From Acidovorax soli (GTDB taxonomy: Bacteria; Pseudomonadota; Gammaproteobacteria; Burkholderiales; Burkholderiaceae_C): DNA of 35,230 nucleotides. This document shows positions 7,392 through 14,870 of the stretch, piece by piece (the stretch's first letter is position 1; each line of letters opens with the position of its first letter). The notes beneath the pieces were generated by a model that was not told where the DNA came from, searched no databases, and was given only the letters and a program-made list of their open reading frames with translations. The position numbers were made by a program, and so were the translations under genes. The stretch covers positions 1-35,230 of the forward strand of contig NZ_FNQJ01000035.1 of assembly GCF_900107605.1 (NCBI RefSeq), written 5' to 3'.

Positions 7392-9788
7392 ATGCAAAAG
7401 ATCGTCCGGCAGATTGCCGAAGAAATCCGGATCACCGAGCAACAGGTCAAGGCCGCTGTGGAGCTGCTCGATGGCGGCGCCACGGTGCCCTTCATCGCGC
7501 GCTACCGCAAGGAAGTGACCAACGGGCTCGACGATATCCAGCTGCGTGAGCTGGAAGCGCGCCTGTCCTACCTGCGCGAACTGGAAGACCGCCGTGCCGC
7601 CGTGCTCAAGAGCATCGACGAGCAGGGCAAGCTGACCGACGCGCTGCGTGCTTCCATAGCCGCCGCGCCGACCAAGCAGGAGCTGGAAGACATCTACCTG
7701 CCCTTCAAGCAAAAGCGCCGCACCAAGGGCCAGATTGCGCGCGAGTTCGGCATCGAGCCGCTGGCCGACAAGCTGTTTGCCGACCCCATGCTCGACCCCG
7801 CGAGGGAAGCCGCGGCATTTACCAGGCCGCCCGAAGTGTTGGACGATGGCAAGCCGGGTGCCGATTTCTCTACTGTGCCCGCCGTGCTCGACGGTGTGCG
7901 CGACATTCTGAGCGAGCGCTGGGCCGAGGACGCCGTGCTGGTGCAATCCCTGCGCGAATGGCTGTGGGCCGAGGGCCTGCTGCGCAGCAAAAAGGTCGAA
8001 GGCAAGAACGAGAACGACCCCGAGGTCTCCAAGTTCCGCGATTACTTCGACTACGACGAGCCCATCGGCCGCGTGCCCTCGCACCGTGCGCTGGCCGTGT
8101 TCCGCGGCCGGGGCCTAGAAATCCTCGAAGCCAAGCTGGTCTTGCCGGTGGAGCCAGAACCCGGCAAGCCCAGCATTGCCGAAGGCAAGATCGCCCTGCA
8201 CCTGGGCTGGAGCCATGCAGGCCGCCCCGCCGACGACCTGCTGCGCAAGTGCGTGGCCTGGACCTGGCGCGTGAAGCTGAGCCTCTCCACCGAGCGCGAC
8301 CTGTTCGCCCGCCTGCGCGACGATGCCGAGAAGGTCGCCATCAAGGTGTTTGCCGACAACCTGCGCGACCTGCTGCTGGCGGCACCTGCCGGCCCGCGCG
8401 TGGTGATGGGGCTGGACCCCGGCATTCGCACCGGCGTGAAGGTGGCCGTGGTGGACGCCACCGGCAAGCTCGTGGAAACCGCCACCGTGTACCCGCACGA
8501 GCCGCGCCGCGACTGGGATGGCGCGCTGCACACGCTGGCCAGGCTGTGTGAGAAGCATGGTGTGAACCTGATCGCGATTGGCAACGGCACGGCCAGCCGC
8601 GAGACCGACAAGCTGGCGGCCGAGCTCATCAAATTGATGTCAAAAGTGCCTGTAGCGCAGACGGATCAAGCGCGAGCAGCTATCGAGAAGGTGGTTGTGA
8701 GCGAGGCCGGTGCCTCGGTGTACAGCGCCAGCGAATACGCCTCGCAAGAGATGCCTGACGTGGACGTGAGCCTGCGCGGCGCTGCTTCCATTGCGCGCCG
8801 CCTGCAGGACCCGTTGGCAGAACTCGTGAAGATCGACCCCAAGAGCATCGGCGTGGGCCAGTACCAGCATGACGTGAACCAGAGCGAGCTGGCGCGCACC
8901 CTGGGTACGGTGGTGGAAGACTGCGTGAACTCCGTGGGTGTGGACCTGAACACGGCCAGCGTGCCGCTGCTCTCCCGCGTGTCGGGCCTGTCGGGCAGCG
9001 TCGCCAAGGCCGTGGTGCGCTGGCGCGAGGCCAATGGTGCGTTCAGGAGCCGCAAGCAGCTGATGGACGTGGCGGGGCTGGGTGCCAAGACCTTCGAGCA
9101 GAGCGCGGGCTTCCTGCGCATCCGTGGCGGTGACAACCCGCTGGACATGACCGGCGTGCACCCCGAGACTTATCCCGTGGTCGAGCAGATCATGGAAAAG
9201 ACGGGCAAACCCGTGGCCGAGCTCATGGGCCGTGCCGACATGCTCAAGACCCTGAAGCCCGAGCTGTTTGCCAACGACAAGTTCGGCGTGATCACTGTCA
9301 AGGACATCCTGGCCGAGCTGGAAAAACCCGGCCGCGACCCGCGCCCGGACTTCAAGGTGGCGCGCTTCAACGATGGTGTGGAAGACATCAAGGACCTCAG
9401 GGAAGGCATGATCCTGGAGGGCACCGTGAGCAACGTGGCCCAGTTTGGTGCCTTCATCGACCTCGGGGTGCACCAGGACGGCCTGGTGCATGTGAGCCAG
9501 CTGGCGCACAAGTTCGTCAACGACGCCCGCGAGGTGGTCAAGACCGGCGACATCGTCAAGGTCAAGGTCATGGAAGTGGACGTGGAGCGCAAACGCATTG
9601 GCCTGTCGATGAAGCTGGGCGATGCGCCACCGCGTCCGTCTGGCGACCGGGGCGCACCACGCGATAACCGCTTTGAAGGGGCAGGGCGCGGCTACCAGCA
9701 GCCACAGGCCCAGCGCCGTGCGCCCGAGCCGGCACAGCAGTCCGCCATGGCCTCGGCCTTCGCCAAGTTGCAGTCCAAAAATCGGTAA
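7392..9788 (+). CDS. tex: Tex, RNA-binding transcription accessory protein
   Basis: A 798-residue cytosolic nucleic-acid-binding protein (YhgF family) linked to transcription and stalled-complex release. The N-terminal helical region starts MQKIVRQIAEEIRI. A YqgF/RNase H-like domain follows (VMGLDPGIRTGVKVAVVD, about residues 338-355). A helix-hairpin-helix region contains SVGVDLNTASVPLLSRVSGL. The S1 RNA-binding domain is near 670-745 (LREGMILEGTVSNVAQFGAF; DGLVHVSQLAHKF), with a basic, Pro/Gln-rich tail. Residues 416-433 (MSKVPVAQTDQARAAIEK), just before VVVSEAGASVYSASE, are encoded by a family R repeat on the opposite strand. This region is about ten residues longer than in Tex proteins I remember. 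The rest appears intact. Confidence 0.96.
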   Translation: MQKIVRQIAEEIRITEQQVKAAVELLDGGATVPFIARYRKEVTNGLDDIQLRELEARLSYLRELEDRRAAVLKSIDEQGKLTDALRASIAAAPTKQELEDIYLPFKQKRRTKGQIAREFGIEPLADKLFADPMLDPAREAAAFTRPPEVLDDGKPGADFSTVPAVLDGVRDILSERWAEDAVLVQSLREWLWAEGLLRSKKVEGKNENDPEVSKFRDYFDYDEPIGRVPSHRALAVFRGRGLEILEAKLVLPVEPEPGKPSIAEGKIALHLGWSHAGRPADDLLRKCVAWTWRVKLSLSTERDLFARLRDDAEKVAIKVFADNLRDLLLAAPAGPRVVMGLDPGIRTGVKVAVVDATGKLVETATVYPHEPRRDWDGALHTLARLCEKHGVNLIAIGNGTASRETDKLAAELIKLMSKVPVAQTDQARAAIEKVVVSEAGASVYSASEYASQEMPDVDVSLRGAASIARRLQDPLAELVKIDPKSIGVGQYQHDVNQSELARTLGTVVEDCVNSVGVDLNTASVPLLSRVSGLSGSVAKAVVRWREANGAFRSRKQLMDVAGLGAKTFEQSAGFLRIRGGDNPLDMTGVHPETYPVVEQIMEKTGKPVAELMGRADMLKTLKPELFANDKFGVITVKDILAELEKPGRDPRPDFKVARFNDGVEDIKDLREGMILEGTVSNVAQFGAFIDLGVHQDGLVHVSQLAHKFVNDAREVVKTGDIVKVKVMEVDVERKRIGLSMKLGDAPPRPSGDRGAPRDNRFEGAGRGYQQPQAQRRAPEPAQQSAMASAFAKLQSKNR
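8633..8690 (-). repeat. Family R dispersed repeat, copy 2, in frame inside tex
   Basis: On the minus strand the segment reads ATAGCT, 4 bases, GCGCTT, 7 bases, CTGCGCT, 3 bases, GGC and then CACTTTTGAC. Spacing is identical to the intergenic copies at 29770, 14804 and 26534. It lies wholly inside tex and leaves the frame open (codons about 415-433). Confidence 0.65.
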
Positions 9789-9836
9789 CAACCGGGTACA
9801 TAATCGCCAGCATCTCAACCGGAGGCGCTGTACCCC

Positions 9837-10664
9837 ATGGAGCTGAACGCACTGCTGGCACACCCTGTGGCTCTGCCCAGTCTTCCGCGCGCCGTGGCGC
9901 TGCTGATGACCGAACTGGGCCATGAGGAGCCCAGCCTGCGTCGGGCCAACCAGCTCATTGGCACCGATCCGGCACTGGCCGCGCGGCTGCTGGAGGTGGC
10001 CAATGCGCCGGCGTTCCAGATGCAGCGCCAGATTGTCGGCATCCCCGAGGCGCTGGCGCTGCTGGGCGTGGCGCAGTTGCGGACCCTGGTCTCTTCCGCG
10101 CCGCTGGGCACCACTTCGCGTTCGGTGCCGGGCATCAACATGCAGCAGTTCTGGCGCTACAGCCTCAATACGGCCAAGCTGGCCCGTTCCCTGGCGGGCA
10201 TCGGCCACCACAACCAGATTGCCGCCTACACCGCAGGTTTGCTGCATGCGCTGGGCGAGCTGCTGATGCACCTGGCCGCACCGGACATCCTCTTGCCGAT
10301 CAACGCGCTGATGTCGCCGTTCGATATGCGGCGGGCCAAGATCGAGCAGCGCGTTCTGGGCTACTGCTATGGCAGCGTGAGCGCCGGGCTGGCGCAGCGC
10401 TGGCAGTTTCCTGAGGTGGTGGTGGACGCCCTGCAGCACCAGAGCGCTCCGCTCGATAACAACGCCTACGAGCCGCTGGCGGGGGTGATCCACCTGGCAT
10501 CGTGGCGCGCCCGTGCTCGCGAGGCCGACATGGGCGAAAAGGAAATGGCGGTGTCCTTCCCGGGCGAGGTGGGGTTGATGCTGGGCTATGACATCGACAT
10601 GGTGCTCCAGCAAGACCCGATCGACTGGACCGTACGGCCCGAGGCCTCCGACTACATGGTCTGA
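9837..10664 (+). CDS. HDOD domain protein
   Basis: A 275-residue cytosolic protein made almost entirely of one HDOD domain, an HD-related fold without the full metal-binding set. Typical features are LPSLPRAVALLMTEL at the start, LIGTDPALAARLLEVANAPAF (first helices) and IAAYTAGLLHALGELLM in the HD-like core. Such proteins act in signalling in motile and pilus-bearing bacteria; no enzymatic output is assured. No GGDEF, EAL or receiver domain is attached. GGAGG lies about 11 bases upstream of the ATG, and 48 bases separate it from tex. Its TGA stop is formed by the first bases of the family S palindromic element. Confidence 0.88.
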   Translation: MELNALLAHPVALPSLPRAVALLMTELGHEEPSLRRANQLIGTDPALAARLLEVANAPAFQMQRQIVGIPEALALLGVAQLRTLVSSAPLGTTSRSVPGINMQQFWRYSLNTAKLARSLAGIGHHNQIAAYTAGLLHALGELLMHLAAPDILLPINALMSPFDMRRAKIEQRVLGYCYGSVSAGLAQRWQFPEVVVDALQHQSAPLDNNAYEPLAGVIHLASWRARAREADMGEKEMAVSFPGEVGLMLGYDIDMVLQQDPIDWTVRPEASDYMV

Positions 10665-10768
10665 TACGGTCTTGCATTCAAGCGGATAACTAGGCGGGAA
10701 GCCGCAGACAGTGCTCTAGCACGGCAAGGCGAACCAACGAAGTTATACGTTTGAAGGCAAAACCGTAT
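10662..10768 (+). repeat. Family S long palindromic element, copy A
   Basis: Two 27-base arms, 10664-10690 and 10742-10768, are inverted repeats of each other with 23 of 27 positions matching (outer end ATACGGT, inner end ATAAC). They enclose a 51-base centre with its own palindrome, GTGCT-CT-AGCAC, at 10711-10722. The element begins with the TGA of the HDOD gene (TGATACGG). The same sequence, about 80 percent identical by eye, recurs in opposite orientation at 33752-33858. No transposase is present. It sits between two convergent genes. Confidence 0.75.
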
Positions 10769-10845
10769 GAGGCCGGCGGGGCTGCCGTGGCCCGATGTGC
10801 GCGGCGTATTGCTTTTGGCGTGCGCTGCCGGTTCCCTGCCCAGGC

Positions 10846-11982
10846 TCAGAGCGACTGCGCCAGTATGTCCCGGTATTCCTCGGGCGTGGCGATGCGCGGA
10901 TTGGTCTTGTGGCAATGGTCGGCCATCGCGCCTTGGATGATGTCGTCGAACATGCCTTCGGTCACGCCCATGGCCGCCAGGCCGGTCGGCAGGCCCAGGC
11001 GGGCGTTCATGTCCCGGATGGCTTCGGGGATGTCGCCCGCTGCGGCCAGACCCATGGCATGGGCCATGCGCTCCAGGCGCTTGTCTTTTTGCACCGACTC
11101 CGCCTGCGCGTTGAAGCGCACCACGGCGGGCAGAAACATGGCGTTGAGCGTACCGTGGTGCAGGCGCGGGTTCACGCCGCCCAGGCTGTGGCTGAGCGAG
11201 TGCACGGCGCCCAGCCCCTTCTGAAACGCCATGGCGCCTTGCATGCTGGCGCTCATCATGTGCAGGCGCGCGTCGCGGTCGCTGCCGTTTTTGGTGGCCT
11301 GCTCGATGTGGGCCCAGCCACGCGTGAGGCCGTCGAGCGCGATGCCGTCGGCCGGGGGATTGAACGCGGCGGACATGAAGGTCTCCATGCAGTGCGCAAT
11401 CGCATCCATGCCGGTGGCGGCCGTGAGCATGGGGGGCAGGCCCAGCGTGAGTTCGGGGTCGCAGATGGCGGCCTTGGGCACCAGGTTCCACGAGTGAAAG
11501 CCCAGCTTGCGGTGGTCGTCCACGATGATGATGGCGCCGCGTGCCACCTCGCTGCCGGTTCCGCTGGTGGTCGGCACGGCGATCAGGGGCGCTGCACGGT
11601 CGGTGATGCGGGGCGAACCGCCCTCGATGGTGGCGTAGTGGGTGAGCGGCCCCTCGTGCGTGGCGGCAATCGCAATGCCCTTGGCGCAGTCGATGGCCGA
11701 GCCACCACCCACGGCGATCAGGCCGTCGCAGCCCTGGGCCTTGTACATCTGCACGGCGGCACGCACGGCGGCTTCGGTGGGGTTCGACGGCGTCTGGTCG
11801 AACACCGCCACGGTCATGCCGGGCAGGGCGTCCAGCGCCTTTTGCAGCACGCCCGCGGCCTTCACGCCGGGGTCGGTCACGATCAGGGGGCGCGTGATGC
11901 CCACGCGCTCGCATTCCTGCTGGAGGAGTTGGACGGCGCCGAATTCGAACTGGACCTGGGTGACGTAGTAGATGAGAGACAT
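10846..11982 (-). CDS. Iron-containing alcohol dehydrogenase
   Basis: A 378-residue group III metal-dependent dehydrogenase, oxidising alcohols or reducing aldehydes/ketones with NAD(P). The cofactor region has VGGGSAIDCAKG (91-102) and PTTSGTGSE (137-145). Probable metal ligands are D193 and H197 (GMDAIAHCMETF), H261 (GAVHSLSHSLGG) and H276 (LHHGTLNAMFLP). Length is normal for the family. The ATG at 11982 is chosen because family members begin just before a YYVT-QFEFG segment; the 19 upstream codons would run into the divergent gene's leader. The substrate cannot be told from sequence. Only 59 bases separate it from the divergent hydratase-like gene, so control may be shared. Confidence 0.92.
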   Translation of the reverse strand: MSLIYYVTQVQFEFGAVQLLQQECERVGITRPLIVTDPGVKAAGVLQKALDALPGMTVAVFDQTPSNPTEAAVRAAVQMYKAQGCDGLIAVGGGSAIDCAKGIAIAATHEGPLTHYATIEGGSPRITDRAAPLIAVPTTSGTGSEVARGAIIIVDDHRKLGFHSWNLVPKAAICDPELTLGLPPMLTAATGMDAIAHCMETFMSAAFNPPADGIALDGLTRGWAHIEQATKNGSDRDARLHMMSASMQGAMAFQKGLGAVHSLSHSLGGVNPRLHHGTLNAMFLPAVVRFNAQAESVQKDKRLERMAHAMGLAAAGDIPEAIRDMNARLGLPTGLAAMGVTEGMFDDIIQGAMADHCHKTNPRIATPEEYRDILAQSL

Positions 11983-12041
11983 GGCAGTGGGTGGAGTTGC
12001 GTTTACGATGCTTGCAAACACTTTACAACCCCGAGACACGC
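11983..12041. promoter_or_regulatory. Shared divergent promoter region
   Basis: These 59 bases lie between the starts of the alcohol dehydrogenase (minus) and the exported hydratase-like gene (plus), so both promoters must be here or inside the opposite gene. The region is less GC-rich than its surroundings (TTTACGATGCTTGCAAAC near 12002-12019). No clear -35/-10 pair can be assigned. Confidence 0.35.
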
Positions 12042-12911
12042 ATGACCATGAAGCAAACCCTCACCGCCCTGGCCGGGGTCGTCGCTTGTGCGACAGCCGC
12101 GCAGGCACAGTGCCTGACCGACGCCCAGACCGCTGACCTGGTGGCCCACTATGTCGCCAGGACCCCGGCCGCCAACCCTGAAGACCTGTCCGAAGCCGAT
12201 GGCGCCTGCACGCGCGGCAAGCTCAACCAGCTGCTGGCGCAGCGCCTGGGCAAGGTGATTGGCTACAAGGCGGGGCTGACCAACCCGGCGGTGCAAAAGC
12301 GCTTCAACACCGACAAGCCCGTGTGGGGCAAGCTCTACGAAGGCATGGTGCTGCAGAGCGGCGCCACGGTGGATGCGGCGTTTGGTGCCCGTCCGCTGTA
12401 CGAGGCCGACATGCTGGTGCGCGTGAAGAGCGCCGCCATCAACCAGGCCCGCACGCCCATGGAAGTGCTGGATGCGGTGGACCAGGTCATCCCGTTCATC
12501 GAACTGCCCGACCTCATGGTGCAGGCCCCGACCAAGCTCAACGGCGCGGGTGTGAGCGCCATCAACGTGGGTGCGCGCCTGGGCGTGGCTGGTGCGCCGT
12601 TGGCCGTGCCCGCCTACCGTGCCGAGCGCTATGCCATGCTCAAGGCGCTGGCCGACATGAACGTGTCGCTGACTGATGGCGCGGGCGCGCGCCTGGGCGG
12701 TGGCAAGGGCAGCGACATCCTGGACCATCCCCTCAACGCCGTGGTGTGGCTGGCCGGTGCGCTGGCGCAGGAGGGGCTGGCCATGCAGCCGGGTGACCTG
12801 ATCAGCCTGGGCTCGTTTTCGCCGCTGCTGCCGCCCAGGGCCGGGTTGTCGGTGACCACCACCTACGGCGGCCTGCCGGGTGCAACGCCTGTGCGGCTGA
12901 GCTTCAGGTAA
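12042..12911 (+). CDS. 2-keto-4-pentenoate hydratase-like protein with signal peptide
   Basis: A 289-residue protein. After a signal peptide (MKQTLTALAGVVACATAAQA, cut before QC) the sequence resembles the MhpD/fumarylacetoacetase-like fold: KVIGYKAGLTNPAVQKRF, GKLYEGMVLQSGATVD, LYEADMLVRVKS, FIELPDL, then late GDLISLGSFSPLLPP. MhpD-type enzymes add water to 2-hydroxypentadienoate in aromatic meta-cleavage pathways and are normally cytosolic and about 260 residues long. Export to the periplasm is therefore odd, and a different reaction or a binding role is possible. Two in-frame ATGs (12042, 12048) are close; either gives the same mature protein. An intrinsic terminator follows. Confidence 0.8.
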   Translation: MTMKQTLTALAGVVACATAAQAQCLTDAQTADLVAHYVARTPAANPEDLSEADGACTRGKLNQLLAQRLGKVIGYKAGLTNPAVQKRFNTDKPVWGKLYEGMVLQSGATVDAAFGARPLYEADMLVRVKSAAINQARTPMEVLDAVDQVIPFIELPDLMVQAPTKLNGAGVSAINVGARLGVAGAPLAVPAYRAERYAMLKALADMNVSLTDGAGARLGGGKGSDILDHPLNAVVWLAGALAQEGLAMQPGDLISLGSFSPLLPPRAGLSVTTTYGGLPGATPVRLSFR

Positions 12912-12932
12912 ATCCATCCCCTTGTTGATCCG

Positions 12933-12955
12933 GCCCGCGCTGTGCGGGCTTTTGT
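12933..12955 (+). terminator. Intrinsic terminator
   Basis: GCCCGC (12933-12938) pairs with GCGGGC (12944-12949) over a 5-base loop and is followed by TTTTGTT. It lies 21 bases after the stop of the exported hydratase-like gene, between it and the esterase gene. Confidence 0.7.
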
Positions 12956-12970
12956 TCGAGACCCTGACCG

Positions 12971-13933
12971 TTGACCGATCTGCACATTCACCATACCCGC
13001 CTGACCCCCCAGATGCGCAGCGTGCTGGAACGCATGGCCCGAGCGGGCCATGCGCCGCTGCATACGCGCTCCCCACAGGATGCCCGCATGGCCTACCAGG
13101 CCGGCGCCGATGTGCTGGAGGTACCCAAGGCCACCCTGGCGCGCGTGGAGGATTTTCAGATTCCGGCCCGCGACGGCCATGCGCTGCCTGCCAGGCTGTA
13201 TGCGCCGTCCACCGACACGGGCCTGCCGCTGCTGCTGTATCTGCATGGGGGCGGCTTCACCATCGGCAGCATTGCCACGCACGACATCCTGTGCCGCGAG
13301 CTGGCGCGTCTGGCGGGTTGCATGGTGGTATCGCTGGACTACCGGCTGGCGCCCGAGCACCGCTTTCCCGCGGCCAGCAACGATGCCTGGGATGCCCTGC
13401 AATGGCTGGCCACCCATGCCCAGGCACTGGGCGCAGACCCGGCGCGCCTGGCCGTGGGCGGGGACAGCGCGGGCGGCACGCTGGCCGCCGTCAACGCCGT
13501 TCTGGCGCGCGATGCCGGCCTGCCGCTGGCGCTGCAGCTGCTGATCTATCCCGGCTGTGCGGCCCACCAGGACACGCCCTCGCACGCCACCTTTGCACGG
13601 GGCCTGGTGCTGGAGGAGCCCGCCATCAGCTGGTTCTTCGGCAACTATGTGCAAAGCCGCGCGGAGCGCGAAGACTGGCGTTTCGCCCCGCTGCTCGCCC
13701 CCGATGTGGAGGGCGTGGCCCCCGCGTGGATCGGCCTGGCCGAATGCGACCCGCTGGTGGACGAGGGCGTTGACTACGCCGACAAGCTGCGCCTGGCAGG
13801 CGTGCCGGTGGACCTGGACATCTACCGGGGCGTGACCCACGAATTCATCAAGATGGGCCGCGCCATCCCCGAAGCGCGCAAGGCCCATGCCGACGCTGCC
13901 CGTGCGCTGCGCCTGGCATTTCACCTGGAGTAA
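12971..13933 (+). CDS. Alpha/beta hydrolase, hormone-sensitive-lipase (bacterial esterase) family
   Basis: A probable cytosolic carboxylesterase for short-chain esters. The oxyanion-hole motif HGGGF is at 92-96, the nucleophile Ser166 in GDSAGG, and the acid and base are probably D260 (CDPLVDEG) and H290 (VTHEF). These are the hallmarks of the GDSAG branch of family IV esterases. A start at TTG 12971 gives 320 residues; ATG 13013 (MRSVLERMA) gives 306. Neither has a good Shine-Dalgarno site, so the start is uncertain. The next gene begins 9 bases after the stop, and the pair is probably one operon. Confidence 0.88.
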   Translation: MTDLHIHHTRLTPQMRSVLERMARAGHAPLHTRSPQDARMAYQAGADVLEVPKATLARVEDFQIPARDGHALPARLYAPSTDTGLPLLLYLHGGGFTIGSIATHDILCRELARLAGCMVVSLDYRLAPEHRFPAASNDAWDALQWLATHAQALGADPARLAVGGDSAGGTLAAVNAVLARDAGLPLALQLLIYPGCAAHQDTPSHATFARGLVLEEPAISWFFGNYVQSRAEREDWRFAPLLAPDVEGVAPAWIGLAECDPLVDEGVDYADKLRLAGVPVDLDIYRGVTHEFIKMGRAIPEARKAHADAARALRLAFHLE

Positions 13934-13942
13934 CGAGAATTG

Positions 13943-14800
13943 ATGCAACGCAGTGACTTCCGCTGTGTTCACCGCCTGCGCGTGCGCTGGGCCGAGGTGG
14001 ACATGCAAAAGATCGTGTTCAACGCGCACTACCTCATGTACATCGACACGGCCATGAGCGACTACTGGCGCGCGCTGGCGCTGCCGTACGAGTCGAGCAT
14101 GCTGGCGCTGGGCGGCGAGATGTATGTGAAGAAGGCCACGCTCGAATACCATGCCTCGGCGCGGCTCGATGACACGCTGGATGTGGGCCTGCGCTGTGCG
14201 CGGGTGGGCAACTCGTCGAGCCTGTTCGAGGCGGGCATCTTCAGCGGCGACCGGCTGCTGGTGTCGGGCGAGCTGGTCTATGTGTTTGCCGACCCCGCGA
14301 CGCAGACCTCGCGCCCGGTGCCGCCTGCGCTGCGCGCCATCTTCGAGGATTTTGAGGCGGGCGCCGACATGGCCGAGGTGCGCACCGGCGACTGGAACAC
14401 CCTGGGCCGCGATGCGGGCCGCGTGCGCACCGCGGTGTTCGTGCATGAGCAGGGCATCCCCGCCGAGATCGAGGCCGACGTGCAGGACATCTCGGCCCGC
14501 CATGCCGTGCTCTACAACCGGCTGGGCATGCCCATTGCCGCCGGCCGCTTGCTGCAGCAGGCGCCGGGCGTGGGCCGCATCGGCCGCATGGCGGTGGACC
14601 GCTCGGTGCGCGGCGTGCAATGGGGGCGGCAGTTGCTGGACGCGCTGGTCAAGGCCGCGCGCGCCCGGGGCGACAGCGAGGTACGGCTGCACGCCCAGCG
14701 CAATGCCGAAGGCTTTTACCGCCGCGCCGGTTTCTCTGTGGTGGGCGAGCCGTATGAGGAAGCAGGCATTGCGCACATTGCCATGGCGCGGAGACTGTAG
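13943..14800 (+). CDS. Bifunctional fusion: YbgC/4HBT-type acyl-CoA thioesterase plus GNAT acetyltransferase
   Basis: A 285-residue two-domain protein. Residues 5-130 form a hot-dog thioesterase of the YbgC/FadM type: RVRWAEVDMQKIVFNAHYL carries the catalytic Asp20 and the usual VFNAxYL helix. Residues 145-285 form an ElaA-like GNAT domain (RVRTAVFVHEQGIPAEIE; acetyl-CoA loop RGVQWGRQLL at 223-232; FYRRAGFSVVGEPY). The first domain should hydrolyse acyl-CoA thioesters; the second should use acetyl-CoA to acylate an unknown amine. ATG 13943 follows the esterase by 9 bases, with GGAG within that gene's last codons. The reading frame is continuous, so this is a real fusion and not two genes. Confidence 0.88.
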   Translation: MQRSDFRCVHRLRVRWAEVDMQKIVFNAHYLMYIDTAMSDYWRALALPYESSMLALGGEMYVKKATLEYHASARLDDTLDVGLRCARVGNSSSLFEAGIFSGDRLLVSGELVYVFADPATQTSRPVPPALRAIFEDFEAGADMAEVRTGDWNTLGRDAGRVRTAVFVHEQGIPAEIEADVQDISARHAVLYNRLGMPIAAGRLLQQAPGVGRIGRMAVDRSVRGVQWGRQLLDALVKAARARGDSEVRLHAQRNAEGFYRRAGFSVVGEPYEEAGIAHIAMARRL

Positions 14801-14803
14801 GGA

Positions 14804-14870
14804 TTTGCTGTTGGAAAATGAGCTTCCAGCGCTCGATGCATAAGCGCTGAAGCCATTTGGATTCAAATAT
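14804..14870 (+). repeat. Family R dispersed repeat, copy 3 (between convergent genes)
   Basis: Aligns base for base in spacing with the copy at 29770: TTGCTGTT..., GAGCT, 4 bases, GCGCTC, 7 bases, AAGCGCT, then GAAGCC and an AT-rich tail. It fills the gap between the thioesterase-GNAT gene and the end of ygfZ. Its tail overlaps the last codons of ygfZ, so it could serve as a two-way terminator (inference). Confidence 0.65.

Noticed and set aside
8640..10613. Minus-strand open frame of more than 600 codons opposite tex and the HDOD gene
   Set aside because: The plus-strand genes have unmistakable domains; the opposite frame is a shadow with biased composition (His, Gln, Arg).
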